Assembly (NCBI GenBank): GCA_018857735.1
Contig: JABMCL010003271.1
Coordinates: 665,001 to 729,000, forward strand
Length of the DNA stretch: 64,000 nt
Reading direction: 5' to 3'
From: Alviniconcha marisindica
Taxonomy: Eukaryota > Mollusca > Gastropoda > Provannidae
Below, piece after piece: positions 11,050-22,737 of this stretch; within the stretch, counting starts at the first letter, position 1, and the number at the start of each line of letters is the position of its first letter. Under the pieces are notes generated by a model. The model did not search any database, was not told where the DNA came from, and worked only from the letters and a program-made list of their open reading frames with translations. Both the position numbers and the translations under genes were made by a program.

Positions 11050-12545
11050 ATTTTGTCTTGACTAGTTTCCACTTCAGTACCATTTGTGTTCAAAATGCAT
11101 TCTAAGATAACACCACAGCTTTATTTTTGACTGCACTACCATTTGTGTTTAAAGTGCAGTACAAAATAACACCGCAGCCCTCTTTTTACTGAGGTACCAT
11201 TTGTGTTCAAAGTGCAGTACAAAATAACACCACGGCCCTCTTTGTGTGTGCGCCAGCCTACTGGTGCTAAGATATAGGACTATCACCTTTCCTATATGTC
11301 ATTTCCACTCGCATTCTCATACATTTCTCATAAATTCACATCGACACTGGGGTTGCAGTTCAGTCCACGTATTGTGACATGTAATCAATAGCATGATTAT
11401 AAAGATACCAATGTGAATGGCATAGCCATGACACTGTGAATTATACACATTCTTATGTAAGTTTACATAATACAGGAAACATCATTCCATGAGATCCATT
11501 CTTTCCTTTCTAAACTAATAATTATGTACAAAGAGCATTGCTTTCACAGTTTTGTAACTGGTTAGATTAGAGAAGTCCCTTTTGCCTAGCTGAATGGATT
11601 GTCTCCCCTGGACTGTCCTTTTGGGGGAAAACAACACATTACAATAAGCTGTGCAACCAAAGTAGAGGGTTAAGAAAAACAACAACATGACATATGTAGA
11701 ATTTATGACATTGCTATGAAGTTACTAACACTACTCAATGTCAAGCTTGGTAGAAAACCCAGGAACCTGAGCTGCCAGCTACTCCAACCCAAACCTCGTG
11801 AGGAGAAGGGGAAGTCGGATTTTCCCAGTGCAGACTAGGTTAAGAGGAAGAGGTCACATTAACATTGTGATGTACCCTTGAGGTTTCAGGGTGCCCTGCA
11901 CCAAGGCTGAAAAGTGTGGTGCTGACTCACCCCTGGACAAAGCTTGACATGTACTACTCTTAAACTCTACAACATGCGCCTGCAGGATGACAATATGACA
12001 TAGTTGCAGGCCACCCCAGAGCCTGGTTGTGTATATGACCCCGTCTAACTACGCGATAGGCATTATAATGCCTAGAATAGATAATACTGAAACTTTCAAG
12101 AATGCCTAAGACAGGCTAGAGGATGGTCTCTCCAGTAGTAATTATGGAGGGGTGGGAGGTGGAATTTTTTGGCCGGGGAGCAATTCCTCACTGACCTTTC
12201 TGCTAGAGCGCTCGCAGTGAAAGCAAACCACAAAGGCATGCTTGAATCTCATGCCCCGCGTATGCGCGCTCACCTGTATGACTCATGGTACTTGTGGTTA
12301 GGCTAAATATAGAAGCTGGCAGGTTTCATGCGGTCAGTGCATTGGCTGCCCACTGCGGTACCCAACTGACCTACACAGATACAAGCTTACACCCACACAA
12401 ACACCTTTTCGCTGCGTGAAAAAAACTTTTTCACTGTGGTACCATTTGTGTTCAAAGAGTGATTCAAAGCAATATCACTGCCCTAGTTTCCACCAAAGTG
12501 TCATTTGTGTTCAAAGCATACTTCAAAACACCACTACTGACAGTT
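11050..12545 (+). repeat. 62-bp array split by an insertion
   Basis: Units with TACCATTTGTGTTCAAAGTG and AAAATAACACC(A/G)C(A/G)GCCCT occur at 11050-11243 and resume at 12426-12545. The two halves are separated by the 1.18 kb insertion described next. Confidence 0.8.
11244..12425. mobile_element. Unclassified 1.18 kb insertion
   Basis: Sequence unlike the surrounding array interrupts it cleanly. The left junction is CCCTCTTT and the right junction is AAAAAAA/CTTTTTCACTG, compatible with a short CTTT(T) target duplication and an A-tail. It has no coding frame and no inverted ends I can see. It contains GCATTATAATGCC, a small palindrome. It could be a retroposed sequence or a degraded non-autonomous element. 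Confidence 0.5.
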
Positions 12546-12604
12546 TGCTCGACTGTGAACACAGTTCTAGCTTTCCCTTCAACTTCTAGCAAATGTGCAT
12601 AAAA

Positions 12605-12848
12605 AATGTACTGCACCCAGGAAGTACTTGCCTGTATGGTCAAGTATACCAGGGAGTACATGGCTGTGTTATCAGGTATACCAGGAAGAATGTGCGTGTG
12701 TTTGTGGTCATGTGTACCAGGAAGAACATGTGATTGTGGTGAGGTATACTAGTAAGAACGTGTGTGTGCGGTCAGGTATACCAGGAAGAACGTATTGGTG
12801 GTTAGGTAAGCCCAAAAGAAAATAGGTGTATATGGTCAGGTATATCAG

Positions 12849-12922
<74 letters not shown>

Positions 12923-12995
12923 ATCCTCAAAGAGATGAGGGTGGACATCACAGAAAGAAGAAGGTGTACCAGGAAAACTGTGGGAAGGTATTTCA
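12605..12995 (+). repeat. About 43-bp array with long (TG)n
   Basis: Seven diverged units contain GGTATACCAGGAAGAACGT. A (TG)n tract with one GGTG interruption occupies 12851-12919. Confidence 0.8.
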
Positions 12996-13080
12996 CCACA
13001 GCAGAGCTAGTTAAAACTGCCGTGCCCAGAATTCACAAGGGACTAACACTGCTAACTGACAAATACTCTGACTTTTGCAG

Positions 13081-13187
13081 GACTTCCAAATGCATTGCCC
13101 TGTGCATGAGATTGACATGAAGCTGTCCTCTGTCAAGGACAAGAAGAAGAACCGCTTGCAGCTGTCCACACATTACGCACACTTCTT
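13081..13187 (+). CDS. ARAP: ARAP exon 6: PH2 middle
   Basis: The acceptor is ACTTTTGCAG and the donor GTAAGC; 35 codons plus two bases. It reads DFQMHCPVHEIDMKLSSVKD, then a lysine-rich turn and RLQLSTHYAHF. This is the central sheet of PH2. The 3 kb intron before it holds several arrays and a 1.2 kb insertion. Confidence 0.9.
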
Positions 13188-13194
13188 GTAAGCT

Positions 13195-14560
13195 TGCAGT
13201 CACAAGACTGCAGAAAATAATTATCAGTGGGACAGGACAAAGAATGCTTTGCCTGGTGTGAGATAATTATATGTGTGACAGAACTTTGTAGGAGCCAACT
13301 GTCTCAAAGCAAGTTTTGTCCAACAGCTAGAAGGGAATGGAATACAAACTTGAGGCCAGCTGTGATACTTGGCTGTGTTTTTTACAGTGGAAGCCTGCTA
13401 TTCCTTGCTGATATAATATATATCACAATTGTACATTCAAAATAAAAGTTGACAGAGCATTTTAAAACAAAATCCTCAGTTTCAAGTTTTAATTTTGATC
13501 TTTTCTACCTGTTGGAAAATGATGAGCCTTCTTGGACAAACTGAGTTTTGGGACGGTTAGCTCCTTTAAATGCCTTGTCTGATGGAAGGCTACTGTTAGA
13601 GGATTAGAACCACACTCCAAGCACCGCTTTCCGGCACCTTCCTCCAAACTCTGCCAGATTTAGTTACGCCACTGAAAGGGCATTCTTTATCTCCGCACAG
13701 CTGTCCAGCGACGCGGTCAGTGCCCTCTGAAAGGTTCAGGTACTAATGTGACTGTAGAAGCAACCTAGCGCCAAAGCACGCACGTAAACATGAGACACAT
13801 CCACCCCAGGTAAAAAAAAGAGTTCCGTCTTGATTCAAACAATTGTGGTTTTATTTGTGCTGGTGTAAACTTTTCTGGTGGCTATGAATGACATACCTTG
13901 TTTTATTTGAGTTGTTTGTAACAAACTTACTACTGTTTGAGCACCAGCCAAAAACTGCTCGTTAGCTGACAGTTTTCTGCACCCTATGGTGTAACTAAAT
14001 ACGGCAGTGGTTGAAGGAAGGATGTCGTAAACCAGTGCTTGGAGTTTGGATTAGAACTTGAAATGCTTTGCCCTATGAAGATAATTATTAGTGGCACAGA
14101 ACTGTAATGGCTGTGTTATGGAGTGGAGCTTAAAATGGTTTGCCTGATGGAAAAAAGTTATGAGTGGGGCAGAATTGTCAGTGCTTTGCCTGATGGAAGA
14201 TAATTATTAGGCAGGGGCAGAACTCAGAATGTCTTGCCTTGTGGAAGGTAACTATCAGTGGGGAAGAACTTTAAACATTTTGTCTGATAGAATGCAGTGG
14301 GACAGAACTTAATATGCTTTACTAGGTGGACTACAATTACCTTTGGGACAGGTGGTTAAATTGCTTGATGGAAGACAATTGTCACTGAAACAGAACTGTA
14401 AATGATTTGCCCAATGGAAGATACTTTAAATTATTGGTGGAACAGAAGTGGCTGATGTAAAAAATTATTTGTAGGGCAGAACTGTAAATGCTTTACTTGA
14501 CAGAAGATAATTATTAGCTGAACAGAACTGTAATTAAGGTAAATGCTTGGTCTGATGGAA
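13195..14560 (+). repeat. Degenerate 55-60 bp array, interrupted by an element
   Basis: Units share GCTTTGCCTGATGGAAGATA, ATTATTAGTGGG and CAGAACT. The array is visible at 13195-13300, 13560-13600 and 14057-14560 and is broken by the hAT-like element at 13611-14049. Sequence 13440-13570 resembles 57890-58035 (CTTTTCTA..TGTTGGAAAA and TGGACAAA) and may be another dispersed repeat. Confidence 0.7.
13611..14049 (-). mobile_element. hAT-like non-autonomous element, full copy in reverse
   Basis: 439 bp flanked by the perfect 8-bp duplication ATTAGAAC (13603-13610 and 14050-14057), with imperfect inverted ends of about 60 bp (CACACTCCAAGCACCG and CCAAACTCCAAGCACTGG on the opposite strand). An 8-bp duplication is typical of hAT transposition. 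Same length as the copy at 39935-40373. Confidence 0.9.
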
Positions 14561-15003
14561 GGGTGGTCTTTCATCAGGGTGGTCTTTTGTCAGGATGGTC
14601 TTTCATCAGGGTGGTCTTTTGTCAGGATGGTCTTTTGTCAGGATGGTCTTTTGTTAGGATGGTCTTTTGTCAGAGTGGTCTTTCATCAGGGTGGTCTTTC
14701 ATCAGGGTGGTCTTTTGTCAGGGTAGTCTTTTGTCGGGATGGTCTTTCATCAGGGTGGTCTTTTGTCAGGGTGGTCTTTCATCAGGGTGGTCTTTCATCA
14801 GGGTGGTCTTTTGTCAGGGTGGTCTTTCATCAGGGTGGTCTTTTGTCAGGATGGTCTTTCATCAGGGTGGTCTTTTGTCAGGATGGTCTTTCATCAGGGT
14901 GGTCTTTTGTCAGGGTGGTCTTTCATCAGGGTAGTCTTTTGTCAGGATGGTCTTTCATCAGGGTGGTCTTTTGTCAGGGTGGTCTTTTATCAGAATGTCT
15001 TTC
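14560..15003 (+). repeat. 16/32-bp minisatellite
   Basis: About 27 units of 16 bp alternate between GTGGTCTTTCATCAGG and GTGGTCTTTTGTCAGG. Homogeneous, so probably recent and variable. Open frames of up to 170 codons across it are periodic artefacts. Confidence 0.95.
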
Positions 15004-15219
15004 ATTAGGGATTCAACTGCAGCTTATAGAAAAATCACCAGTGTCTTTGATGTAGGGCGCTACTGGAAGTGCACCTGAGTTCTATCGACGCACAAGCGAA
15101 CTGTAGTTTTCTGAAAACAAGAGCAGAAATTGTATATATATGTCAAATCATCATCCAAATTATTCATTAATGTTGGCCATTGTACTGTCAGTGTACAGAT
15201 GTATAGTGTTCCTGTGCAG

Positions 15220-15304
15220 GTTGGTGTTTGACAGCCCACAAGAAGCTCAGTCGTGGAGAATGGCTATTGAGGACGCCATCGCTGAAGGCCTGGCTGATGA
15301 CAGC
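15220..15304 (+). CDS. ARAP: ARAP exon 7: PH2 C-terminal helix
   Basis: The acceptor is CCTGTGCAG and the donor GTGAGT. It reads LVFDSPQEAQSWRMAIEDAI and then AEGLADDS. The tryptophan in the E-A-x-x-W-x-x-A-I pattern closes PH2. It joins the ArfGAP domain in phase 0. Confidence 0.92.
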
Positions 15305-15439
15305 GTGAGTCTGCTTGATAAATTGTGACATTACTGCAGTGACACATGTACATGCTGCTGTACTTGGTTGAAACTCAGTGATCATAAACTGTACTCTGCA
15401 CAATGTTGCTCATCTGAGGGTGCGTCAACCAAGGCTGAG

Positions 15440-15690
15440 AATATATACGTTTGCTATTGCCCGGGTACAGAAGTTTCCCTCTAACCATTACCTTCCCTGT
15501 GATCTTAACACTTGTGGAAAATAACTCCTCAACACTGTTATGGGAAAATACGACAGAAGATAGAATATGTTTGCTATTGCCCAGGTACAGAAGTTTCCCT
15601 GCAACCATTACCTTCCCTGTGGTCTTAGCACTCTTGTGGAAAATAAGACCTCTACACTGTTATGGAAAATAAGTATGGAAAATAAGACAG
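15440..15690 (+). repeat. Two-copy tandem repeat, about 119 bp
   Basis: Both copies carry GTTTGCTATTGCCC(A/G)GGTACA, AGAAGTTTCCCT and ACCATTACCTTCCCTGTG. Confidence 0.85.
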
Positions 15691-15734
15691 TATGGCAGTA
15701 GAAGTAGAAGTTCATGCTGAGAGTGTGTAGATAC

Positions 15735-15890
15735 TGGGTTAGGTGTGTGTAGCCTGCCACCTGCACTTTTGTCAGAATGACAGGGGTGTGATGGATGCTG
15801 AGATACAAATCATCACAGAAAGTTTACTGGAGAAGAAAATTCTCCCGCCACTCCAGCAGGGTCCTTTGGAACATGAACATAGAGGACATA
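15735..15890 (-). mobile_element. SINE A fragment, reverse
   Basis: CCTGCCACCTGCACTTTTGT followed by CAGAATGAC is the reverse complement of the SINE A body seen at 40600-40660 and 25210-25240; the AGAAAATTCTCCCGC end matches its GGGAGAATTTTCTTTTCC part. Confidence 0.6.
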
Positions 15891-16511
15891 TGTGGTGGCC
15901 AGCTTGCTGTTTGGTATTATCAGCGTGCTGCTGTCAGAATTTCTGGGAGGGAATGCGGGAGGAATTGGCAGCTGCATGATGGCAGCGTTGGTGATAGCAC
16001 TGTAGACTTGTGAATGTGCACAGTTTTGGCCTGTAAAAGAGTGTCATGAGCGCAAGTCTTGAAGTGAGGTGTTTCAATATATTTTACCTTGCATGCAGCG
16101 TGGCAGTCACTTGGGGTCACTGTTGGTACGTGAGACTTACTGTTTAGTCAGTGTTTGCTTCTTGCTGTTTAAATGAACGGTGTGATTCTGTTGAAATAAT
16201 GTATATGTTCTTGTCAAAATGGGTAGTTGTTTAGATGCTCTGAACCATCAGTTACTGTATTTCAAAGAATGGTGCAGACTTTTTGTTCTTTTTCTGTTGT
16301 TCTGATCTAATACATGTTCTGTTGCAAAAAAAGTTTGGATGTGCTGCAAGGCAGAAAATGTTTCTTGTTTCATGGTTGGCAAACTTTTGAAGTGTTTAAT
16401 TTAAAAGGTAGTTTTTGCTTAATTGTAGGGTTTGTGCAGTAACAATAGGGTACAGTTAGGCTGTGATGTGATTTGTTTTGGTGTATATATAATATATATA
16501 TATGGTGTATG

Positions 16512-16559
<48 letters not shown>

Positions 16560-17085
16560 ATGTGTGCGTGCATGTGTGTGTGCCTGCATGCTCAACCCAC
16601 CATATAAAAGTCCTTGTACTTGCTGCTTTACAAAATAATACTCAGCCTCACATCTGACCTTCTACAGACAAAAGAGTGTCTAGTGACATTGCCTCTACTG
16701 ATAGTAATTAAAAAAAACAAAAAAAACAATTAGCAATGAATATTTTAAGTGCTTTGATAATATTTCTAGATGAGCCATAAGCACCAAAAGGCAAGATACT
16801 GATGGAACCCAGCTGCAGTGCCAATATGTGCTATTGCTGCCTTGCCACTTACATTAACCAGCAAAAAATACATTTATCCTTACAGTAACTAGCAAAAATA
16901 CCATTTATCCTAAGCTTCTGCAAACATGTCAGTGAATCTTTTTAATGTTTCAAAAAAAAACAGGAGGGGAAGTTTTATTTACTATATTTTTATTTCTTGG
17001 TGTTTCAGTGTGGTGTTAGTAGACTTTTGTGTGTGAACCTTTTTAAAGTTTTATTTGGCAGGCTGTGCAGGCATGAAGAAAACTA
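15891..17085 (+). other. ARAP: Intron 7, unique part
   Basis: Unremarkable A/T-rich sequence with (TA)n plus (TG)n at 16480-16575. No exon visible. Confidence 0.4.
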
Positions 17086-17409
17086 CTAGTGTGTTCAGAT
17101 TTTCAGGGAGTCATTGGTGTGTGTGTGTGTGTGTGTGTGTGCGCGTATGACCAGGAGATTATTTGTCTGTACATATACCCAGAAAATGTTGGTGTATGTA
17201 AGCTGTCAGTGGTAATAGATTTTAATGTTCACACATATTCAGGAAATTACTATTGTGACATTGTGTACACATTGTGAAAATGTTTTGTTTGCACACATCC
17301 AGGATTTGTTTTTAGTTTTGTTTTTTTAAGTGTTTTTAGCTGAGATTTTTAAGTGGGTTTAGCTACCCAGGAATTTTTGTTGTTGCTAAATATTTGCACA
17401 CACCCAGGA

Positions 17410-17461
<52 letters not shown>

Positions 17462-17570
17462 CAACCACAAAATTTGTTGTCTTTGCACACACCAAGAATT
17501 AAAAAAAAAGCAACAACAACAACAAATATTTAAAAAGGAAGCAACAAAAAAAAAAAAAAAAAAAAAAGAG
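17086..17570 (+). repeat. Degenerate repeat with CACACACCCAGGATTT motif and (TG)n
   Basis: Five or so diverged units end in TTTGCACACA(C/T)CCAGGATT or similar. (TG)n occupies 17115-17142 and 17412-17459; (A)n runs at 17506-17575. Confidence 0.6.
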
Positions 17571-17809
17571 AACAAAAAGAGAGCCTTCTGTTGATCAGAG
17601 AGATAGAGGCTAGTAGTAGTAGTTCATGTTGTTTGTATATATATGATATAAATAAACATGAGTGATGCAGGAAGATAAAGATGTAAGGGAATACAAACAA
17701 GTAAAGAGCGCAGATGCAGAGTACGTGTTGGTACAGAGTAGGTAAATGCCTGATGATACACTCCTTAATAAACATGTGGCATGGCTGTGATTTGAAGAGG
17801 CTGCATACA

Positions 17810-19965
17810 AAATCTGATTGTTCTTTGATTGAAAGGTTAGGCATTCTTTGACTGAAAGAGGTTACATATAACAGTACACAGATTGTTCTTTGATTGAAAG
17901 GTTAGGCATTCTTTGACTGAAAGAGGTTACATATGACAGTACACAGATTGTTCATTGATTGAAAGGTTAGACATTTTTTGACTGAAAGAGGTTACATATA
18001 ACTACACAGATTGTTCTTTGATTGAAAGAGGTTACATATGACATTGATTGGTCTTTGATATAATTTATAAAGAGGTTCTACTGATTATTACTGATATTGT
18101 TATTACTGATCATTCTGTGATTTAAAGAGGTTAGATATGATAATGATGCTGATCATTATGTGGTTGAAATACATCACCTATGATACTGAACATTCTTGGA
18201 CTGAAAGAGATTACATGTAACACTGATCATTTTGTGACTGAAAGTTGTTACATGTAACACTGATCAGTTGTGGTTGAAAGAGATTACATATAAAACTGAT
18301 CATTCTGTGACTAAAACAGGTTACAATATATCACAGATCATTCTGTGACTGAAAGAGGTTAGATAAAACACTTGACATTCTGTGACTGAAAGTTGTTACA
18401 TGTAACACTGATCATTTGTGGTGGAAAGAGATTACATATAAAACTGATCATTCTGTGACTGAAAGAGGTTACATTATATCACAGATCATTCTGTAACTGA
18501 AAGAGGTTATATTATATCACAGATCATTCTGTGACTGAAAGATGTTAGATAAAACACTTGACATTCTATGATTGAAAGATGTTACATAATTATGACAATG
18601 ATCATTCTGTGAACACAACACTGATCAGTCTGTGAATATGACACTGATGAATGTGTGAATACAAAAATGATCATTCTGTGATTTGAAGAGGTTACATGCA
18701 ACAACTGATCATTCTGTGACCAAAAGAGATTACTTATAATGCTGATCATTCTGTGAAAACACTGATCATTCTGTGTTAGAAAGAGGCTACTTATAATGCT
18801 GATTGTTCTGTGAAAACACTGATCATTCTGTGATGGAAAGAGGTTTATACTTATAATGCTGATCATTCTGTGAAAACACTGACCATTCTGTGATGAAAAG
18901 AGGCTACTTATAATGCTGATTGTTCTGTGAAAACACTGATCATTCTGTGATGGAAAGAGGTTTATACTTATAATGCTGATCATTCTGTGAAAACACTGAT
19001 CATTCTGTGATGAAAAGAGAGGCTACTTATAATGCTGATTGTTCTGTGAAAACACTGATCATTCTGTGATGGAAAGAGGTTTATACTTATAATGCTGATC
19101 ATTCTGTGAAAACACTGACCATTCTGTGATGAAAAGAGGCTACTTATAATGCTGATTGTTCTGTGAAAACACTGATCATTCTGTGATGGAAAGAGGTTTG
19201 TACTTATAATGCTGATCATTCTGTGAAAACACTGATCATTCTGTGATGAAAAGAGAGGCTACTTATAATGCTGATCATTCTGTGAAAACACTGATCATTC
19301 TGTGATGGAAAGAGGTTTATACTTATAATGCTGATCATTCTGTGAAAACACTGATCATTCTGTGATGAAAAGAGAGGCTACTTATAATGCTGATTGTTCT
19401 GTGAAAACACTGATCATTCTGTGATGGAAAGAGGTTTATACTTATAATGCTGATCATTCTGTGAAAACACTGACCATTCTGTGATGAAAAGAGGCTACTT
19501 ATAATGCTGATTGTTCTGTGAAAACACTGATCATTCTGTGATGGAAAGAGGTTTATACTTATAATGCTGATCATTCTGTGAAAACACTGATCATTCTGTG
19601 ATGAAAAGAGGCTACTTATAATGCTGATTGTTCTGTGAAAACACTGATCATTCTGTGATGGAAAGAGGTTTATACTTATAATGCTGATCATTCTGTGAAA
19701 ACACTGATCATTCTGTGTGAAGGCCTATAATGAGAGATCATTCGTTTATAATGCTGATCATTCTGTGAAAACACTGATCATTCTGTGCTATATTCTAAAC
19801 GTCATGTGCTAAGGCTTATAATGCTGATCGTTCTGTGAAAACACTGATCATTCTGTGATGAAAAGAGGCTACTTATAATGCTGATCATTCTGTGAAAACA
19901 CTGATCATTCTGTGATGGAAAGAGGCTACTTATAATGCTGATCGTTCTGTCCTTTCTCAGCTGTG
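17810..19965 (+). repeat. TGATCATTCTGTGA satellite with age gradient
   Basis: Three zones of one family. At 17810-18060 units of about 64 bp carry CTTTGATTGAAAGGTTAGGC. At 18060-18590 diverged 40-60 bp units carry ATCATTCTGTGACTGAAAGA. At 18590-19965 well-conserved 58-60 bp units combine into about 118-bp pairs with ATAATGCTGATCATTCTGTG and AAAACACTGATCATTCTGTG. The TGATCA core is palindromic. No link to exon 8. Confidence 0.9.
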
Positions 19966-20100
19966 TGCACAGCGCTGCCCCTCACTCCAATGAGAGATCC
20001 GGGAGTGTTTATAAGACCCAGCATGCAGCTCCCTGGAGTCGTTCATTCATCGCAATGTGGGTAGAGGATCCTGTTCACAATGTTCTCTTTCCTCTTTCAG

Positions 20101-20161
20101 GTGCTGGAAAAGGTGTATGAGAATGACAGCAACCGCATCTGCGCTGACTGCGAAGATGAAA
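20101..20161 (+). CDS. ARAP: ARAP exon 8: ArfGAP, first zinc ligand pair
   Basis: The acceptor is CCTCTTTCAG and the donor GTAAGC. It reads VLEKVYENDSNRICADCEDE. Cysteines 213 and 216 (CADC) are the first half of the CX2CX16CX2C zinc finger of ArfGAP domains. It splits the next codon after one base. Confidence 0.94.
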
Positions 20162-20214
20162 GTAAGCAGTGAATGGATTGTCAGGGCTGTCACTTGACTC
20201 CCCTTTCCTTTCCC

Positions 20215-20895
20215 ATCTCTTGTTTGCTGCCTAGACCTCTGGCTCTTTCTGTCTGGTCATTTTTCTGCCAACGGTCCATTGTCCTAGACCTCTTGCTCTT
20301 TCTGTCTGGTCATTTTTCTGCCAACGGTCCATTGTCCTAGTCCTGATCTTTCTGTCTGGTAATTTTTCTGCCAATGGTCCTTTGTCCTAGTCCTCCTGAT
20401 CTTTCTGTCTGGTCATTTTTCTGCCAACGGTCCATTGTCCTAGTCCTCCTGATCTTTCTGTCTGGTCATTTTTCTGTCAGTGGTCCATTGTCCTAGTCCT
20501 CTGGCTCTTTCTGTCTGGTCATTTTTCTGCCAACGGTCCATTGTCCTAGTCCTCTGGCCCTTTCTGTCTGGTCATTTTTCTGCCAACGGTCCATTGTCCT
20601 AGTCTCTGGCTCTTTCTGTCTGGTCATTTTTCTGCCAACAGTCCATTGTCCTAGTCCTCTGGCCCTTTCTGTCTGGTCATTTTTCTGCCAACAGTCCATT
20701 GTCCTAGTCCTCTGGCTCTTTCTGTTTGGTCATTTTTCTGCCAGTGGTCCATTGTCCTAGTCCTCTTGCTCTTTCTGTCTAGTCATTTTTCTGCCAACGG
20801 TCCATTGTCCAAGTCCTGATCTTTCTGTCTGGTCATTTTTCTGCCAACAGTCCATTGTCCTAGTCCTCTGGCTCTTTCTGTCTGGTCATTTTTTA
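20215..20895 (+). repeat. 53-bp pyrimidine-rich minisatellite after exon 8
   Basis: About 12 units with CTTTCTGTCTGGTCATTTTT, CTGCCAACGGTCCATTGTCC and TAGTCCTCTGGC. Each unit offers a polypyrimidine stretch and TAG, but copies do not resemble exon sequence. Confidence 0.93.
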
Positions 20896-21334
20896 ATTTT
20901 AATTTTAATGTGGCATCAAATCAATCAGATGGAATTGTGGATGATACCAACATGTCCAAGCCTTTGCTGCTTTTTTAATTTTTTAGCAGAGGCAATATTA
21001 AACTTAGAAGAGAGTGACTGCTCGAGAATGTGTGTTTGATGTTTGTGTATATATGTTTTGTTTTATATTTGTGTATAGATTTGGTAAGATTTAGCTTGAG
21101 AAAGTGTTTATGTGTGATAAAAATTATGTAATGTGCAGTTGCTTGTGACAGAGTTTGATGGAACTGATGTGACCACGTGTGGTTGACAGGACATTGAAAT
21201 CCAATTAATGACCAAGTGTTCAGTCTAATTTGGAAAGTTCTTATGGGATACAGTGCTGGGGACCACTGGAGTAGGAAGGAAGACCAGACTGTGTTTATCT
21301 AAGCGTGAACTGTTTAACTGCGCCTGTGTTTCAG
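20896..21334 (+). other. ARAP: Intron 8, unique part
   Basis: T-rich sequence without recognisable elements; normal acceptor for exon 9. Confidence 0.4.
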
Positions 21335-21388
21335 ACCCCCACTGGGCCTCCATCAACCTTGGCATCGTCCTTTGCAAGAAATGTGCAG
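21335..21388 (+). CDS. ARAP: ARAP exon 9: ArfGAP, second zinc ligand pair
   Basis: The acceptor is CTGTGTTTCAG and the donor GTATGA. It reads NPHWASINLGIVLCKKCAG across its ends. Cysteines 233 and 236 complete the zinc finger with a spacing of exactly 16 residues from the first pair, and WASINLG is the family signature just before it. Confidence 0.95.
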
Positions 21389-21544
21389 GTATGATTATGT
21401 GATTATGCTTTAGCAGAATACTTTGGGGGTGGGGGGTGGGGTGGGGGTTCACTGTTAGATTCATGGCTTAGTCATCTTTCTCTCCAACAGTTGCGGTGTG
21501 AGGACACGTACCTTTCCACAACTTTAGCCTCCTTAGTTACCCAG

Positions 21545-21660
21545 GTTCAAGTTCAGCGTTGCTTTACACCCATAGAAACCATAAGGACTGTTAGGGATGG
21601 GGAGCCCAGAACGGCCACATTGACATTCACACAGCTCCTGAGCTCTGATTAGTTACGTAT
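21545..21660 (-). mobile_element. Dispersed family D (retroposon tail), reverse
   Basis: GGTGTAAAGCAACGCTGAAC, a TATGGTTTCTATGG block and AGCTCAGGAGCTGTGTGAAT on the reverse strand match 29725-29835 (reverse) and 54405-54520 (forward). Confidence 0.65.
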
Positions 21661-22021
21661 ACAGCATCATAATAATGATGATGATCATAATGGAGATATC
21701 AGGTGTGCCTACTCTTCAGAAGGCACAAAATGCTGAAAGTACAGAAGATTTGACACCACGTTTTTCTTAAGTTTATATTGTTTTTTTCTCCAGCTGCTGC
21801 TTTGGTGAATGGGGTTCTGCAACAGCCATTCTGAATGTGTTACTCAGGGTTTGCTCTTGGGCAAAATAGCCTTATGTTTTTCTTTAGGTGCCTGTACTGA
21901 ACTAATGTAACCTGGTACTGGGAGTACAGTTGTGTTACTTTTCTGATGAATTAAAAACAACAACAACAACAAAACTCTCTCTCTCTCTCTCTAAAATGCC
22001 CAGATATAACCATTAATCATT

Positions 22022-22460
22022 GCGAGCCCATTTGGCCTAGCAGTAAGGTGTTAAGCTGGTAAGCAGAAGGGCCTTGGCTGTGGTTTGTGGACACTGTCTT
22101 GTGGCTTTGTCCCTCACAATTAATGAAATGTTAAAATGGCTCACATCGCTGCCTCTCATAATGCAGGAGTCATTCTGGTGGTGACAGTGTAGCGATAGGT
22201 ATATAATTTCCCTCTCACCCCTCCGTACCACCTTCACAATTAATGAAACATTAAAATGGCTCACATCACTGCCATCTTAATGCAGGAGTCATTGTGGTGG
22301 TGACAGAGTAGCGATAGGTATATAATCTCCCTCTCCCCTCTCCATACCACCTTCCCCTCTCCCCTCTCCTCCCCCTTCCCCACTCCCCCCCTTTCTCCCT
22401 GTCCCAAATAAGCCTTATGGTTTCTGTGGACATTAAGCACTATGTTTACTTACTTACATT
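22022..22460 (+). mobile_element. SINE B, tRNA-headed, with family D tail
   Basis: The head GGCCTAGCAGTAAGGTGTTA resembles a Pol III A box region and is shared with 58462. The body has CACAATTAATGAAA(T/C)(G/A)TTAAA and AATGCAGGAGTCATT(C/G)TGGT, repeated once internally. The 3' end has AATAAGCCTTATGGTTTCTG and GGACATTAAGCACTATGTTT, the tail shared by several other dispersed copies. A CCCTCTCCCCTC-rich tract lies between. Confidence 0.75.
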
Positions 22461-22737
22461 GATCATGTTGACCTGGCATTAAAAAACATGTTGTCTGGAC
22501 ATTAACTGATTAAAAAGCATGTTGATTGGGCATAATTTTTTTCTCTCCCTTCCCTCCTTTGTTTTATTTCTGTTCTTGGCTGAGGTATTTTGTTATGTTG
22601 ACAGGTAGGAGTTTGTAACCGTTTGCCCCATACTTGGAAGAAGGCATTTTATGCTGAGAATTTGCTGTCATTTGCTCTGGGATACAGCAGATTAAAAGGT
22701 GTTTTTTTCTGAACTTACTGTTTGTGTGTGCTGACAG

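Noticed and set aside
13227..13445. 72-codon open frame after exon 6
   Set aside because: It lies in a degenerate array, has no splice or domain support, and the exon 6 to exon 7 junction is already in frame without it.
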